From the NCBI GenBank assembly GCA_015657475.1, contig JADLKF010000009.1:402502-443256 (forward strand): DNA of 40,755 bases, given 5' to 3'. This document shows positions 25,520 to 34,538 of the stretch, one piece after another. The translations under genes were made by a program, and so were the position numbers. The notes under the pieces were generated by a model. It was not told where the DNA came from. It saw only the letters and a program-made list of their open reading frames with translations, and did no database searches. How positions within the stretch are numbered: the first letter of the stretch is position 1; the number at the start of each line of letters is the position of its first letter. The DNA is from Lentimicrobiaceae bacterium. GTDB lineage: Bacteria > Bacteroidota > Bacteroidia > Bacteroidales > UBA4417.

Positions 25520-27076
25520 ATGAAAAAGCTATTCGTATTTATAAGCAGTTTATTCTGCTTTCTGATTCCGGGGTTTTCGCAGGAGACCTCTCCTAAGGCA
25601 TTCAACCAGAAATATATGAACTGGTATAATCTTGATTTAAAGGATGATAATGTAGCCGGGGCCAGTGTGGATAAGGCATATAAAGAGTTATTGAATGATA
25701 AAAAACCAAAGAAAACGGTAATTGTTGCTGTGCTTGATGGCGGTGTGGACATTAATTGTGAAGACCTGAAAGGGAAAATCTGGATAAATGAAGATGAAAT
25801 TCCGATGAATAATATTGACGATGACCACAACGGATATGTCGATGATGTGTATGGCTGGAATTTCCTCGGTAAGGGAGATAAAAACCTGTATTACGAAAAC
25901 ACTGAATATACCAGGATTCTCAAGTCGGGGCCGGGTAACCAGGAGTATCAGGCAGCCAAGGCTGCTTATGACAAAGAATTGGCAAAAAAAGAAAATGAAA
26001 AGACCAATATTGGTCGTTTTGAAGAAAAGTATAACAGTTGCAGGAAATTGATAAAGGACGAAACTGGTGTTGATGTGCATAGCCTGGCTGACCTTGATAG
26101 AGTATCATCCACCAATCAGAAAGTACTGGAAGCGTACAGCTTCTTAAAATCGAGGTATGATGCAGGATTCAACGAAAACATCCTGAGTCAGATAAAAAAA
26201 AGGAATAGTACCAGTCTGGAGAAGTATTTGAATACTGATTTTAATCCCAGGCTAATCATAGGTGATAATCCTGAAGATATCGACGATAACCATTATGGTA
26301 ACCCCGATGTTATAGGACCTTTTGCAAGCCATGGAACATGTTGTGCCGGAATTATTGCCGGTTGCAGGAATAATGGAATCGGAATCAATGGTATTGCCGG
26401 TGATGTGAAGATCATGGTACTCAGAATTGTGCCTGACGGAGATGAACGTGACAAAGACATAGCATTGGCAATTAGGTATGCCGTGGATAACGGAGCCGAT
26501 ATACTGAACATGAGTTTTGGAAAGAACTTTTCGCCTCAGAGGAAATTTGTTGATGAAGCTATTAAATATGCTGAACAGAAAAATGTGCTGCTTGTCCATG
26601 CAGCGGGCAACCAGGCTGAGAATTCAGATAATGTTGCACATTACCCGAGCGATATCTATATGAATAATACTGAAGCTTCCAATTTTATAAACGTTGGAGC
26701 ATCACGGCAGACTCTCAATGATTCACTTGCATGCATATTTTCGAACTATGGTCGAAAACATGTCGATCTTTTTGCTCCGGGTGAAAGTATAATATCGCTA
26801 GATACAACCAACCTTTACAGCCTGCACAGCGGAACCAGCCAGGCTGCGCCAGTAGTTACCGGTGTCGCCGCGGTTTTATTATCCTATTACCCGGAATTAA
26901 AACCTGCTGATCTTATTGCACTTTTAATGGAGACATCAACAGTTTTAAAGAAGAATAAGGTTCTGATACCTGACCTTGAAGATGAAAAAAGGAATACGGT
27001 GAAATTTGGAAAGCTATCAAAAAGCGGCGGCATAGTGAATCTGTATAATGCACTGGATAAGCTGATGACAGAATAA
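25520..27076 (+). CDS. secreted subtilisin-like (S8) serine peptidase with large insert
   Basis: A 518-residue peptidase with signal peptide MKKLFVFISSLFCFLIPGFS. The triad is complete: Asp73 in AVLDGGVD, His271 in SHGTCCAG and Ser440 in SGTSQAAP; the oxyanion Asn364 is in AAGNQ. Asp and His are separated by about 198 residues instead of the usual 30-40. The insert includes the acidic segment NIDDDHNGYVDDVYGWNFLG, which may bind calcium, and a Lys/Glu-rich helical region. There is no separate propeptide of usual length and no T9SS-type C-terminal domain. It would act outside the cytoplasm on unknown proteins. Such inserted subtilases occur in other Bacteroidota (from memory). Confidence 0.93.
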   Translation: MKKLFVFISSLFCFLIPGFSQETSPKAFNQKYMNWYNLDLKDDNVAGASVDKAYKELLNDKKPKKTVIVAVLDGGVDINCEDLKGKIWINEDEIPMNNIDDDHNGYVDDVYGWNFLGKGDKNLYYENTEYTRILKSGPGNQEYQAAKAAYDKELAKKENEKTNIGRFEEKYNSCRKLIKDETGVDVHSLADLDRVSSTNQKVLEAYSFLKSRYDAGFNENILSQIKKRNSTSLEKYLNTDFNPRLIIGDNPEDIDDNHYGNPDVIGPFASHGTCCAGIIAGCRNNGIGINGIAGDVKIMVLRIVPDGDERDKDIALAIRYAVDNGADILNMSFGKNFSPQRKFVDEAIKYAEQKNVLLVHAAGNQAENSDNVAHYPSDIYMNNTEASNFINVGASRQTLNDSLACIFSNYGRKHVDLFAPGESIISLDTTNLYSLHSGTSQAAPVVTGVAAVLLSYYPELKPADLIALLMETSTVLKKNKVLIPDLEDEKRNTVKFGKLSKSGGIVNLYNALDKLMTE

Positions 27077-27147
27077 GGTTGCGATACTTGCTTATGTGTA
27101 CTTCAACATACCTCAGCTGTCATTAGTATGTCGAAATAGCAAATGCT

Positions 27148-27171
27148 ATCCTGAGTTTTCTAACTCAGGAT
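27148..27171. repeat. perfect 10-bp hairpin, first copy of a repeated palindrome
   Basis: ATCCTGAGTT and AACTCAGGAT flank a 4-nt loop. The core TCCTGAGT/ACTCAGGA recurs at 27252-27272. Confidence 0.7.
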
Positions 27172-27184
27172 AAGAATAAAAGCA

Positions 27185-27209
27185 AAAGCCTGGCATTCTT
27201 CCGGGCTTT
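27185..27209 (+). terminator. GC-rich hairpin after the subtilase gene
   Basis: Arms 27185-27193 and 27201-27209 pair over 9 bp with one G-T wobble, around a 7-nt loop. A TTTTT run follows only after 11 nt, so termination is possible but not certain. Confidence 0.5.
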
Positions 27210-27251
27210 GGTGAAAGGATTTTTGGATATCCATCCAATCTGAATAGTGTG

Positions 27252-27290
27252 TCCTGAGTCGCAGACTCAGGAAAGCTTTTTATTATTTTT
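27252..27290 (+). terminator. 9-bp hairpin with T-rich tail, second copy of the repeated palindrome
   Basis: TCCTGAGTC and GACTCAGGA flank the loop GCA (27252-27272); CTTTTTATTATTTTT follows on the plus strand. It shares its core with 27148-27171, so it may be an interspersed repetitive palindrome that also terminates. Confidence 0.6.
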
Positions 27291-27358
27291 GAACAGTTGT
27301 ACTAAGGACATCAGGGATATAAGGTAGTTATTGATGAACCGTAATTGACAAAGTTCAA

Positions 27359-28021
27359 ATGACTCAAGTACTGAAGTATATATTAATTACACTAACGGGA
27401 TTAACATTATCCGGTTTTGTCATTTTTTTAGGATCAAATGATAAGTCCAGGCCGATTAAAATTGAATGGATAAATGAATTAAAGGGTGATTTTGATTTTA
27501 AGACAGATTGGAGTTATCCGGAGGGCGTTTACCTGAATAGTTACGGTCAATTAGATTGTGATGGATTCTGCCCGGAAGGCATTGAGTCATTGAAAGATAA
27601 TGAAGGCAGAATATTTCCTGATTCATTGACAAAGTTTTACCAGTTGCTAGATACAACTCACCAACTCCATTCCATTCAATCAGAAGCCTCGTGCTATGAG
27701 TGGGGTGGGACTGACTTCATAAAAGCGAAACAAACAGATGATGATCATGTAATTTGTTCCACACAAATGAATGCGGCAACTCACTGCGGCCTGATTTTTG
27801 AAATCAAAGATAATTTGTGTGTTCCGAGAATTGAATTGAACAGTGTTTCTGCTCACGGAATAAAGACTTATTATTGCAACGGCGGATTTATTAAAATTGA
27901 CAAGGAAAGATGGGAGAGTGGTATATTGAAGGCTGAGTTTGATTTCGTTTTTAACAATACGGATGAACCTGACCAGAAAATGTTTTGGGAAGGCAAAATA
28001 TATGCTGCTATTGAAAAATAG
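27359..28021 (+). CDS. membrane-anchored or exported protein of unknown function
   Basis: A 220-residue protein with one N-terminal hydrophobic segment (about residues 6-25, KYILITLTGLTLSGFVIFLG), either an uncleaved anchor or a signal peptide without a clear cleavage site. The rest is soluble, with six Cys residues (CDGFC, ASCYEW, VICST, THCG, NLCV, YYCNG) and Gly/Asn-rich turns. I recognise no domain. The clean codon pattern and position within the exported-protein run support a real gene. Confidence 0.6.
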   Translation: MTQVLKYILITLTGLTLSGFVIFLGSNDKSRPIKIEWINELKGDFDFKTDWSYPEGVYLNSYGQLDCDGFCPEGIESLKDNEGRIFPDSLTKFYQLLDTTHQLHSIQSEASCYEWGGTDFIKAKQTDDDHVICSTQMNAATHCGLIFEIKDNLCVPRIELNSVSAHGIKTYYCNGGFIKIDKERWESGILKAEFDFVFNNTDEPDQKMFWEGKIYAAIEK

Positions 28022-28093
28022 CGAAACGGGTATTTTTAATTTAGGTTGACCCGCTTATAGTACATAATGGCGGGAGAATAAATCGTTTTCTAT

Positions 28094-30001
28094 ATGAAAA
28101 AATCAGCAACAAAGGCTATCACGCTTATTTGCCAATTGACAGTATTACTGGCGGTTACTATTGCTATTTACAGTTGCAGGCAGCCGACCAGGCAAACTTG
28201 TGTGCTCCCTTCAGGAGTTAATGCACCCCAGGAAATTGCTTTACCGGATACACTAATCAGGCAAAATGCAGTGAAAATGTGTTTTTCGCCTTTCAGCAAC
28301 AACAAGATATGGATCAACACAGCCAATTATTCTATATGGGAACTGGATTTGAAGAATATTTCATTCAGAAAGATTGATAACAGGCTTAATGGATTTTTTT
28401 CTGATGGCAGCAATTCACCATTTTTATTTTACGATAAGTACGATTCGGTTTTCTGGCTTAAAAGCCCATGGTTCATGAAGTATGATGATAAAAGCGGGAA
28501 ACTGGACGTAATCAGAGAAGTTTATGCTTTTACTTCGTCGCCTTTATTGATTACTCCGCAGAATATTTTCTTTGAGAGAAATGATACGGTTTTTAGTTTT
28601 AATAAAAGCAACAACCTGGCTGTACCGGTAAAACAACTGATTGATAAACGAATAAAGGCCATAAGCATTCCTGACGATTCAACACTTTTGCTTGATGACA
28701 AGCTATTATACAATGTTTACACCGGAACAATATTCAAACCGACAAATATTCCTGTTAAGCATGAAATAACAAAGGACTCGGTTGAGTGGCGGGTTAATAA
28801 CAAACATGCGATCGAACGTAATACCAAAACCGGCAAAGAGGTTTCGCATTTCTTCCGTTTCCCATTCTCTGATTCCGGCTATTCTAGATTCATTGTGAAG
28901 AATAGTTATTTATGGTTCAATCCGCAACCTTACGTTTTGAGGCTGGCTGATGATTCTGTTTTCACATACAGAGAACTTAGCAAAGACAGTGTTATAAATA
29001 TACTTGTGGATGAGTGCTTTTTATACCGGCTAACAGGAAAGAGCTTAGTAATATATACGTTGAAAGATGTACAGGCGAAAATGAAACCCTTTGATACCAG
29101 GAGATTTGATATTGAGACCACCGGGTATTTACAGACTTTGGACCAATTATCACACAGGCGTGATACCAGCATACTGATGGTACAGAATACCATAGCAGAG
29201 GCTAAGTCTTTGTTTAAAGGATGTTCCAATGTTGAAGCCCTGGCAGCATTACAAGGGTTTGAAAATCAACGTTATTATTGTTTGCACCCTGATTTTCCCA
29301 ATGGTTTGGTTAATTATGCAAAGAATACCACAATACCATACGAATACCGGCTGAGTTGTTTCAATGGTCTTCTTAGAAATGCTGCCCGTAAAGGCCAGTT
29401 TAAAAAGGTTGTTGAATATTATAATGATCTTTCGCCAATGTTCAAACCACCTGACGGTAACATTGATTATACACTCCTTGAAATTAACAAGTTGAAGACT
29501 TATATTTTCCGCATTGACAGTCTTAATAATGCCGGTATGACTGAAGATTCCTGCGAATATTACAAAGCTGTTGTTCTGCACGATATTTGTATGACATACT
29601 GGTTTGAAGGAGAATGTATAAATGATTTTTCATTGTATAAATCAGCTTTGCAAAGATTCATTAAGAAGTTTCCGTCAAGCCGGTTTGTTGATAATGCGGA
29701 GTTTAAATACGAGCAAATTTACTGGGTGGGTTGGTTTGAAGAAGGGTGTCCTGATGAAGAGCATGCCTGGGGGATCATAAACTCATACAGAAGCTTATTA
29801 AAAAAATACCCTGATAGTGAAATTATCCCAGAGATTGAGTATGAGATACTTTATATAGAATTCTGGTGTACAAAAATTTCTGATAAGAAAATGGATAAGC
29901 TTCTGGATGATTATTTACAGAAATTTTCACAATCGCAATTTGCATCGAATGTTCGATCAATGAAAGAGAATTTTTATAACAGGTTAGAAAGCCTAAGATA
30001 A
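28094..30001 (+). CDS. large lipoprotein with repeat-like N-terminus and helical C-terminus
   Basis: A 635-residue protein. Its N-terminal hydrophobic segment ends AIYSC, a lipobox, so it is probably a membrane lipoprotein. Residues about 55-340 have repeated strand patterns (KIWINTANYSIWELDLKN, FWLKSPWFMKYDDKSGKLDV, LYNVYTGTIFKP) that suggest a beta-propeller or similar repeat fold. Residues about 390-630 are helical; RFIKKFPSSRFVDNAEFKYE and LLKKYPDSEIIPEIEYEILY resemble the TPR-like repeats of BamD/YbgF proteins. The function is unknown. Its stop codon overlaps the stem of the hairpin at 29991-30028. Confidence 0.65.
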   Translation: MKKSATKAITLICQLTVLLAVTIAIYSCRQPTRQTCVLPSGVNAPQEIALPDTLIRQNAVKMCFSPFSNNKIWINTANYSIWELDLKNISFRKIDNRLNGFFSDGSNSPFLFYDKYDSVFWLKSPWFMKYDDKSGKLDVIREVYAFTSSPLLITPQNIFFERNDTVFSFNKSNNLAVPVKQLIDKRIKAISIPDDSTLLLDDKLLYNVYTGTIFKPTNIPVKHEITKDSVEWRVNNKHAIERNTKTGKEVSHFFRFPFSDSGYSRFIVKNSYLWFNPQPYVLRLADDSVFTYRELSKDSVINILVDECFLYRLTGKSLVIYTLKDVQAKMKPFDTRRFDIETTGYLQTLDQLSHRRDTSILMVQNTIAEAKSLFKGCSNVEALAALQGFENQRYYCLHPDFPNGLVNYAKNTTIPYEYRLSCFNGLLRNAARKGQFKKVVEYYNDLSPMFKPPDGNIDYTLLEINKLKTYIFRIDSLNNAGMTEDSCEYYKAVVLHDICMTYWFEGECINDFSLYKSALQRFIKKFPSSRFVDNAEFKYEQIYWVGWFEEGCPDEEHAWGIINSYRSLLKKYPDSEIIPEIEYEILYIEFWCTKISDKKMDKLLDDYLQKFSQSQFASNVRSMKENFYNRLESLR

Positions 30002-30028
30002 AGTTTTGTTTCAACCTTTATCTTAGGC
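29991..30028. terminator. perfect 12-bp hairpin overlapping a stop codon
   Basis: Arms 29991-30002 and 30017-30028 are exact complements with a 14-nt loop; the TAA at 29999-30001 lies inside the left arm. There is no T-tract on either side. It lies between converging genes. Confidence 0.6.
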
Positions 30029-30106
30029 ATATGAAGCATTAAGGTTTTATGATGGCAGCATCCTGTTATGGTTGCTGTTGATTTTATTCTGGTTTCAAAT
30101 TCCGCT

Positions 30107-32428
30107 CTATTCTGCCGGAGGAAGGCTTTCTTTTGCAGTTCCCCATTTCTTATTCGGCTTGTTCGTCATGTTGAATACAATTTCGCCGCCATTCCTGATT
30201 TCTTCAAAGGGAATATAGGATTTGTTCCATTCACTGCCGTTGATCGTCATTGAACGAATGTAAATGTTATCCTTCGTAAGGTTATTGGAAATGATGGTGA
30301 GTTTTCTGCCATTTGACAGGTTTACTACAGCTTTTGGCAGACATGGACTTCCAATGGCATAGTAGCTGCCTGAAGGACAAACCGGATAGAAACCCAGCGC
30401 ATTAAAAATATACCATGCCGACATTTGGCCACAGTCATCATTGCCGCAAAGCGAATTGGGCTTACTGCCATATTGTGTGCTGACAACCTTGTGAACCAGG
30501 CTTTGCGTTTTCCAGGGCTTGCCGATATAATCGTAAAGGAAAATAATGTGATGGCTGGGTTCATTGCCATGCCAGTATTCACCGATGCGGCCGGTGGCGT
30601 CTTCGGCAGTCTGGTTGTTCCCGGGAATATTAAGCGCAAAAAGCGTATCAAGCCTGGCCTCAAACAAATCCCTGCCCATAAGAGCAACCAATCCCTGCAC
30701 ATCCTGGGGTACATACCATGTGTACTGCCGGCTCGTTCCCTCCGTGAAGTCGCGTTGTCTGAGGTCTTCGCTGCATTCATCGAGGCTGAAAGGAGTTCTC
30801 CAGTTTCCTTTCGAATCTTTACCGCGCATATAACCGGTTTGTTTATCAAAAAGGTTTCTATAGGCTTTCGACCTGTTTATGAAATAGTTGTAATCATCGG
30901 TTTTGCCCAGGTATTTTGCCATTTGGGCAACGCAATAATCGTCGTATCCATATTCGAGCGTTTTTGAAACCGATTCGTTTTCAATATCAAATGGCAGATA
31001 ACCAAGTTTTGCATAGAGCATCACATTATCATATTCCCTGTTCATGGCTGTGGCTTTGACGGCATCGTAACATTTGCCGGCATCAATCCCTTTCAGGCCT
31101 TTCACTACGGCATCGGCTATCACAGGCACAGCATGGTAACCAATCATACACCAGGTTTCGTTGCCATAAAACGACCATACCGGTAACAGGTGATTAACAC
31201 TTTGTTCGTAATGCTTTAGCATGGAGTTGATCATATCTGCATTCCTCCCGTTCTGTATCAGCATGAATAGAGGATGAACAGCCCTGTAGGTGTCCCACAG
31301 CGAAAACACAGTATAATTTGTAAACCACTGTGCCTGATGAACACTTTTATCCATGCCGAGGTAACTTCCGTCAACATCCTGATAAATGAAAGGCGTGAGG
31401 CACAGGTGGTACATTGAGGAGTAAAATGTTGTTTTTTCGTCATCAGTACCTTCCACATCGATCTTCATCAGTTCATTGTTCCATTTATCCCTGGTTTCGT
31501 TCACAACGTGGCTGAAGTTCCAGTGTGGTATTTCTGTATTCATGTTTAGCAATGCATTTTCGGTACTCACACCCGACACTGCCACCTTCACCGTGATGGC
31601 TTCGCCGGCGGTGGTTCTGTAAGCGGCAAAGAATTGCAGGCTGGTATCGGCGGCTTCGTAACGGCTCACAAAACGGTACGTCTTAAACGGATCATATTCT
31701 ACAATTCGCCCGTTACGATAAATACCTGACCGTTCGAATTTTTTTGAGAATCTGGCTGCAAAATATACCTTTCTGTCCCGGGCCCAGCCTTTTACATAAT
31801 GATAACCTGTGATGGTGGAATCATCCATGATGCGCACCTGCGACCAGATAACCTTCCACTGCAGCACGTGCTTCAGGTCTATCATGATATTGGCGCTGTC
31901 AGTTTGCGGAAAGGTAAAACGTAGTAGACCGGCCCTGTCAGCGGCAGTCATTTCAGCGGTGATATCATATTCAGGCAGACGTACCGAGTAATAACCGGGT
32001 GAGGCTGATTCCTGCCTATGGTCAAACCGAGTCCGGTATGAACTGCTGTTGTAAGTGTCACGCTTTCCGCCAAAGGTTTTTACTTTACCGGTAGAAGGCA
32101 CAAAGAGAAAATCGCCAAAATCAGGAATGCCTGTACCACTGAAGTGCGTGAGGCTGAAGCCATACAGCAACGTATCGGAATATTCGTAACCTGAAGCAGT
32201 TTCCCATCGCTCGATATCCGTGTCGGGGCCAATCTGTATCATGCCGAAAGGAGCCACAGCTGCCGGGTAGGTATTTCCTTCGCCCTGGGTCCCGATAAAC
32301 GGATTTACATAGTCGCAATACGATTTTGACTGTGCTGATTGTGCTAAAGTAACATATGATGAGGTAATGGTTCCCAATAAAACGATGCAGGACCAAAGTG
32401 AGATTCCGTACTTAGTTGTGATTTTCAT
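30107..32428 (-). CDS. GH92 family alpha-1,2-mannosidase, exported
   Basis: A 773-residue glycoside hydrolase that would release mannose from alpha-mannosidic linkages of N-glycans or other mannans outside the cytoplasm; GH92 enzymes use calcium (family knowledge). Landmarks seen: CDYVNPFIGTQGEGNTYPAA at the start, VAPFGMIQIGPD, SLWDTYRAVHPLF, GNEPSHHIIFLYDYIGKPWK, and GNDDCGQMSAWYIFNALGFY, whose Asp residues belong to the catalytic centre in studied members. The start is set at 32428 (MKITTKYGISLW), which gives a signal peptide ending near TLAQS; the extension to 32497 reads into non-coding sequence. No SusC/SusD pair lies nearby, so it is not part of a visible polysaccharide utilisation locus. 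Confidence 0.95.
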   Translation of the reverse strand: MKITTKYGISLWSCIVLLGTITSSYVTLAQSAQSKSYCDYVNPFIGTQGEGNTYPAAVAPFGMIQIGPDTDIERWETASGYEYSDTLLYGFSLTHFSGTGIPDFGDFLFVPSTGKVKTFGGKRDTYNSSSYRTRFDHRQESASPGYYSVRLPEYDITAEMTAADRAGLLRFTFPQTDSANIMIDLKHVLQWKVIWSQVRIMDDSTITGYHYVKGWARDRKVYFAARFSKKFERSGIYRNGRIVEYDPFKTYRFVSRYEAADTSLQFFAAYRTTAGEAITVKVAVSGVSTENALLNMNTEIPHWNFSHVVNETRDKWNNELMKIDVEGTDDEKTTFYSSMYHLCLTPFIYQDVDGSYLGMDKSVHQAQWFTNYTVFSLWDTYRAVHPLFMLIQNGRNADMINSMLKHYEQSVNHLLPVWSFYGNETWCMIGYHAVPVIADAVVKGLKGIDAGKCYDAVKATAMNREYDNVMLYAKLGYLPFDIENESVSKTLEYGYDDYCVAQMAKYLGKTDDYNYFINRSKAYRNLFDKQTGYMRGKDSKGNWRTPFSLDECSEDLRQRDFTEGTSRQYTWYVPQDVQGLVALMGRDLFEARLDTLFALNIPGNNQTAEDATGRIGEYWHGNEPSHHIIFLYDYIGKPWKTQSLVHKVVSTQYGSKPNSLCGNDDCGQMSAWYIFNALGFYPVCPSGSYYAIGSPCLPKAVVNLSNGRKLTIISNNLTKDNIYIRSMTINGSEWNKSYIPFEEIRNGGEIVFNMTNKPNKKWGTAKESLPPAE

Positions 32429-32606
32429 TTTAGTTATTAGTTGACGAGGATTAGTTGACGATGGCTGTAAAGGTAAGGCCAATAAGAAAAGCAGCAAACG
32501 GAAACCATGATTTTGCTTTGTAAAATCAGTATCTTTCCAATTAAGGTTTAAATATTCGGCTCACTCTCAGTGTAATCTGAGATATCTAAAGGATTGAAAT
32601 ATTTAT

Positions 32607-32614
32607 TAGGTTTG
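32607..32614 (+). promoter_or_regulatory. -7 box (TAGGTTTG) before the DUF2007 gene
   Basis: TAnnTTTG match followed by T, 92 bp before ATG 32707; no clear -33 box. Confidence 0.4.
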
Positions 32615-32706
32615 TAACAGGCAATCGTAATTGGGTATTACGCGTAAAGAAGCAAGGGAGATCGTTCCTGAGTTTAGACAATTAACAACTTTTAAATCAG
32701 AAGTAT

Positions 32707-32961
32707 ATGAAGAACAAGGATGAAGCCGAAGTTGCAGAAATATATGCCGGAACTATCTGGCAGGCAGAGATGGTCAAAAGTTTATTGAATGACGAGGGAA
32801 TTGAAGCCTATCTTAAGGACGAAGTGAACGGAACGATGTTTCCATGGATTGTTGCAGCTGGAGGAAGCGGATCAGTGACGGTGGTAGTTGCTGGTGAAGA
32901 TGCTGATAAAGCCCTCATTATCGTTGAAAGATACGAGAGCAATCAGAAGGCGGATTCATAG
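32707..32961 (+). CDS. DUF2007 family small protein
   Basis: An 84-residue cytoplasmic protein of the DUF2007 (putative signal-transducing) family. The pattern is EIYAGTIWQAEMVKSLLNDE, GIEAYLKDE, then VTVVVAGEDADKALIIVERY, the ferredoxin-like strand-helix-strand arrangement of the family. Function is not established. It is transcribed alone, divergently from the mannosidase gene. Confidence 0.85.
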   Translation: MKNKDEAEVAEIYAGTIWQAEMVKSLLNDEGIEAYLKDEVNGTMFPWIVAAGGSGSVTVVVAGEDADKALIIVERYESNQKADS

Positions 32962-32991
32962 CAAATAGTGCCACGGTTAAATGATTATAAA

Positions 32992-33021
32992 TTGCCGCTG
33001 AAAGATAATTCCCTAAGTTTG
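32992..33021 (+). promoter_or_regulatory. Bacteroidota-type promoter for the pentapeptide-repeat gene
   Basis: TTG (32992-32994), 19 nt, then TAAGTTTG (33014-33021) followed by T; a close match in both boxes and spacing. Confidence 0.6.
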
Positions 33022-33101
33022 TAAAAACATAACAGGCCCTGGTTCCGGCAGTTTCTGATACGGAATTGCGATTGTCCGGGCATGAGAACAACTACCAGAT
33101 T

Positions 33102-33683
33102 ATGAGCCGGAATTATATACAGGACAAGACTTTCAGCAGGATTGACTTCGTGCTTTCACCCTTTGAAGTTGCTGAATATGAGAACTGTATTTTCGATAAC
33201 TGTAACTTTTCCGGATGTGATCTGTCGGAAATGAGGTTTGTGGAGTGTGAATTTAAAGCTTGCAACCTGAGCCTGGCAAAACTCAATAAAACGGCATTAA
33301 GGGATGTCAAATTCAAAGATTGCAAGTTGCTGGGCCTGAGGTTTGAGTCTTGCCATGAATTCGGCCTTTCGTTCTCATTTGACCGGTGCATACTTAATCA
33401 CGCTTCGTTTTATAAGAATAAAATCAAAGGGACAATTTTCAAAAATTCCCAGCTCCTGGAAACCGATCTGGCTGAATGTGATCTGTCGAATGCCGTTTTC
33501 GACAATTGCGACCTTGCGGGTGCCATTTTTGACCATACCAATCTTGAGAAAGCTGATTTCAGGTCCTCGTTCAATTATACAATCGACCCGGATACCAACA
33601 GGATCAGGAAGGCAAAATTTTCGCTGCCAGGTGTTACAGGCCTTTTGCATAAATACGACATCGAAATTGATAACGGTTTTTAA
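33102..33683 (+). CDS. pentapeptide-repeat protein
   Basis: A 193-residue protein built of A(D/N)LxX-like repeats that would form a right-handed quadrilateral beta-helix. Examples in order: CIFDNCNFSGCDLSEMRF, ECEFKACNLSLAKLN, then DLAECDLSNAVFDNCDLAGA and NLEKADFRSSF. The centre (around SFSFDRCILN) breaks the regular spacing, giving two coils. The layout resembles Qnr/McbG-type proteins that protect DNA gyrase, but that function cannot be inferred from repeats alone. The start MSRNYIQDKTF at ATG 33102 is chosen; a TTG at 33066 would add 12 residues. The C-terminal 20 residues are non-repeat. Confidence 0.85.
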   Translation: MSRNYIQDKTFSRIDFVLSPFEVAEYENCIFDNCNFSGCDLSEMRFVECEFKACNLSLAKLNKTALRDVKFKDCKLLGLRFESCHEFGLSFSFDRCILNHASFYKNKIKGTIFKNSQLLETDLAECDLSNAVFDNCDLAGAIFDHTNLEKADFRSSFNYTIDPDTNRIRKAKFSLPGVTGLLHKYDIEIDNGF

Positions 33684-33721
33684 CCCGATATCAGTACCGG
33701 GTAATATCTGTTAAAGAGCAA

Positions 33722-34537
33722 CTATTTCAGTTTACTTTTCAGAATTTCGGTTTTTTGTTTTCCGCTCAGGTTCGGTTTATAGTCATATAACGGTTTCTCC
33801 CAGGCCCCGTATATAGGATTTGGCAATACGATGAACCGTTTGCCGAACAACTCTTTGTTTTCTTCAACTGCTGCTTTGCCATTGTCGGTTTTACGGTCTT
33901 CAAACAATTCTGAGAAATCGTTGAGGTTGTCTCCAAGCAGTAAGACGATTTCATGGGTGGATGAAACCTTAGCTCTGCGGCCGGCTTTTGAACTGGTGTT
34001 ACCGCTTGAATATGCAGTATCGTTGCGTGTAAGCAAATGACTTTCATCTGCAAAAGGAAATCCTTCTGCTTGAAGGTTCTTCAGCGTCGAAGCCCTTTCA
34101 TTATCATCGCGGTTGGTTATGTAAAACACCTCGGCATGTTGTTGCTGAACATACCGGGCAAAATCCACAGCGCCAGGCAATGCTTTGGCTTCAGCTTTAT
34201 CAGTCCAGCCGATCCATCCATTGCGGTCTTCACCTTCAGTGATAACATGGGTTTCATAAGGGCTGTTATCGAGCATGGTTTCGTCAATATCGACAACCAC
34301 GGCCAGCGGTTTATTTTGTGTGTTGTTCTTCACAGCTTCATCGAACCTTAGTGTGGCAACGTTAAAAGCCTGGTAGCATAATGCCTGCATTTCGCCGGAA
34401 TTCTGGTACCATGCTACAGACATCAACAGGTAATCGTGATTGTCAGGAAGCTGAGCCTGTGGTTTGGTAACCACGCAGCCCGATAAGCCAAGGGTTATCG
34501 CTATCAGGGCAATGAATATTAATCGGTGTGTTTTCAT
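33722..34537 (-). CDS. 5'-nucleotidase/acid phosphatase, lipoprotein e(P4) family
   Basis: A 271-residue class C acid phosphatase of the HAD superfamily. The lipobox is LGLSGC with Cys21, so it is probably anchored on the outer face of a membrane. HAD motifs are VVVDIDETMLD (Asp83 nucleophile, Asp85 acid/base), YITNRDD (motif II region) and LLLGDNLNDF (motif III/IV acidic pair). In Haemophilus, e(P4) releases nucleosides and nicotinamide riboside from phosphorylated precursors; a similar scavenging role is likely. The start is set at ATG 34537; the frame remains open upstream only because it reads through the heptanucleotide repeat. It converges with the pentapeptide-repeat gene. Confidence 0.92.
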   Translation of the reverse strand: MKTHRLIFIALIAITLGLSGCVVTKPQAQLPDNHDYLLMSVAWYQNSGEMQALCYQAFNVATLRFDEAVKNNTQNKPLAVVVDIDETMLDNSPYETHVITEGEDRNGWIGWTDKAEAKALPGAVDFARYVQQQHAEVFYITNRDDNERASTLKNLQAEGFPFADESHLLTRNDTAYSSGNTSSKAGRRAKVSSTHEIVLLLGDNLNDFSELFEDRKTDNGKAAVEENKELFGKRFIVLPNPIYGAWEKPLYDYKPNLSGKQKTEILKSKLK

Positions 34538-34538
34538 A

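Noticed and set aside
32429-32497. Upstream extension of the GH92 mannosidase
   Set aside because: The extra residues precede a perfectly good signal peptide that starts at 32428.
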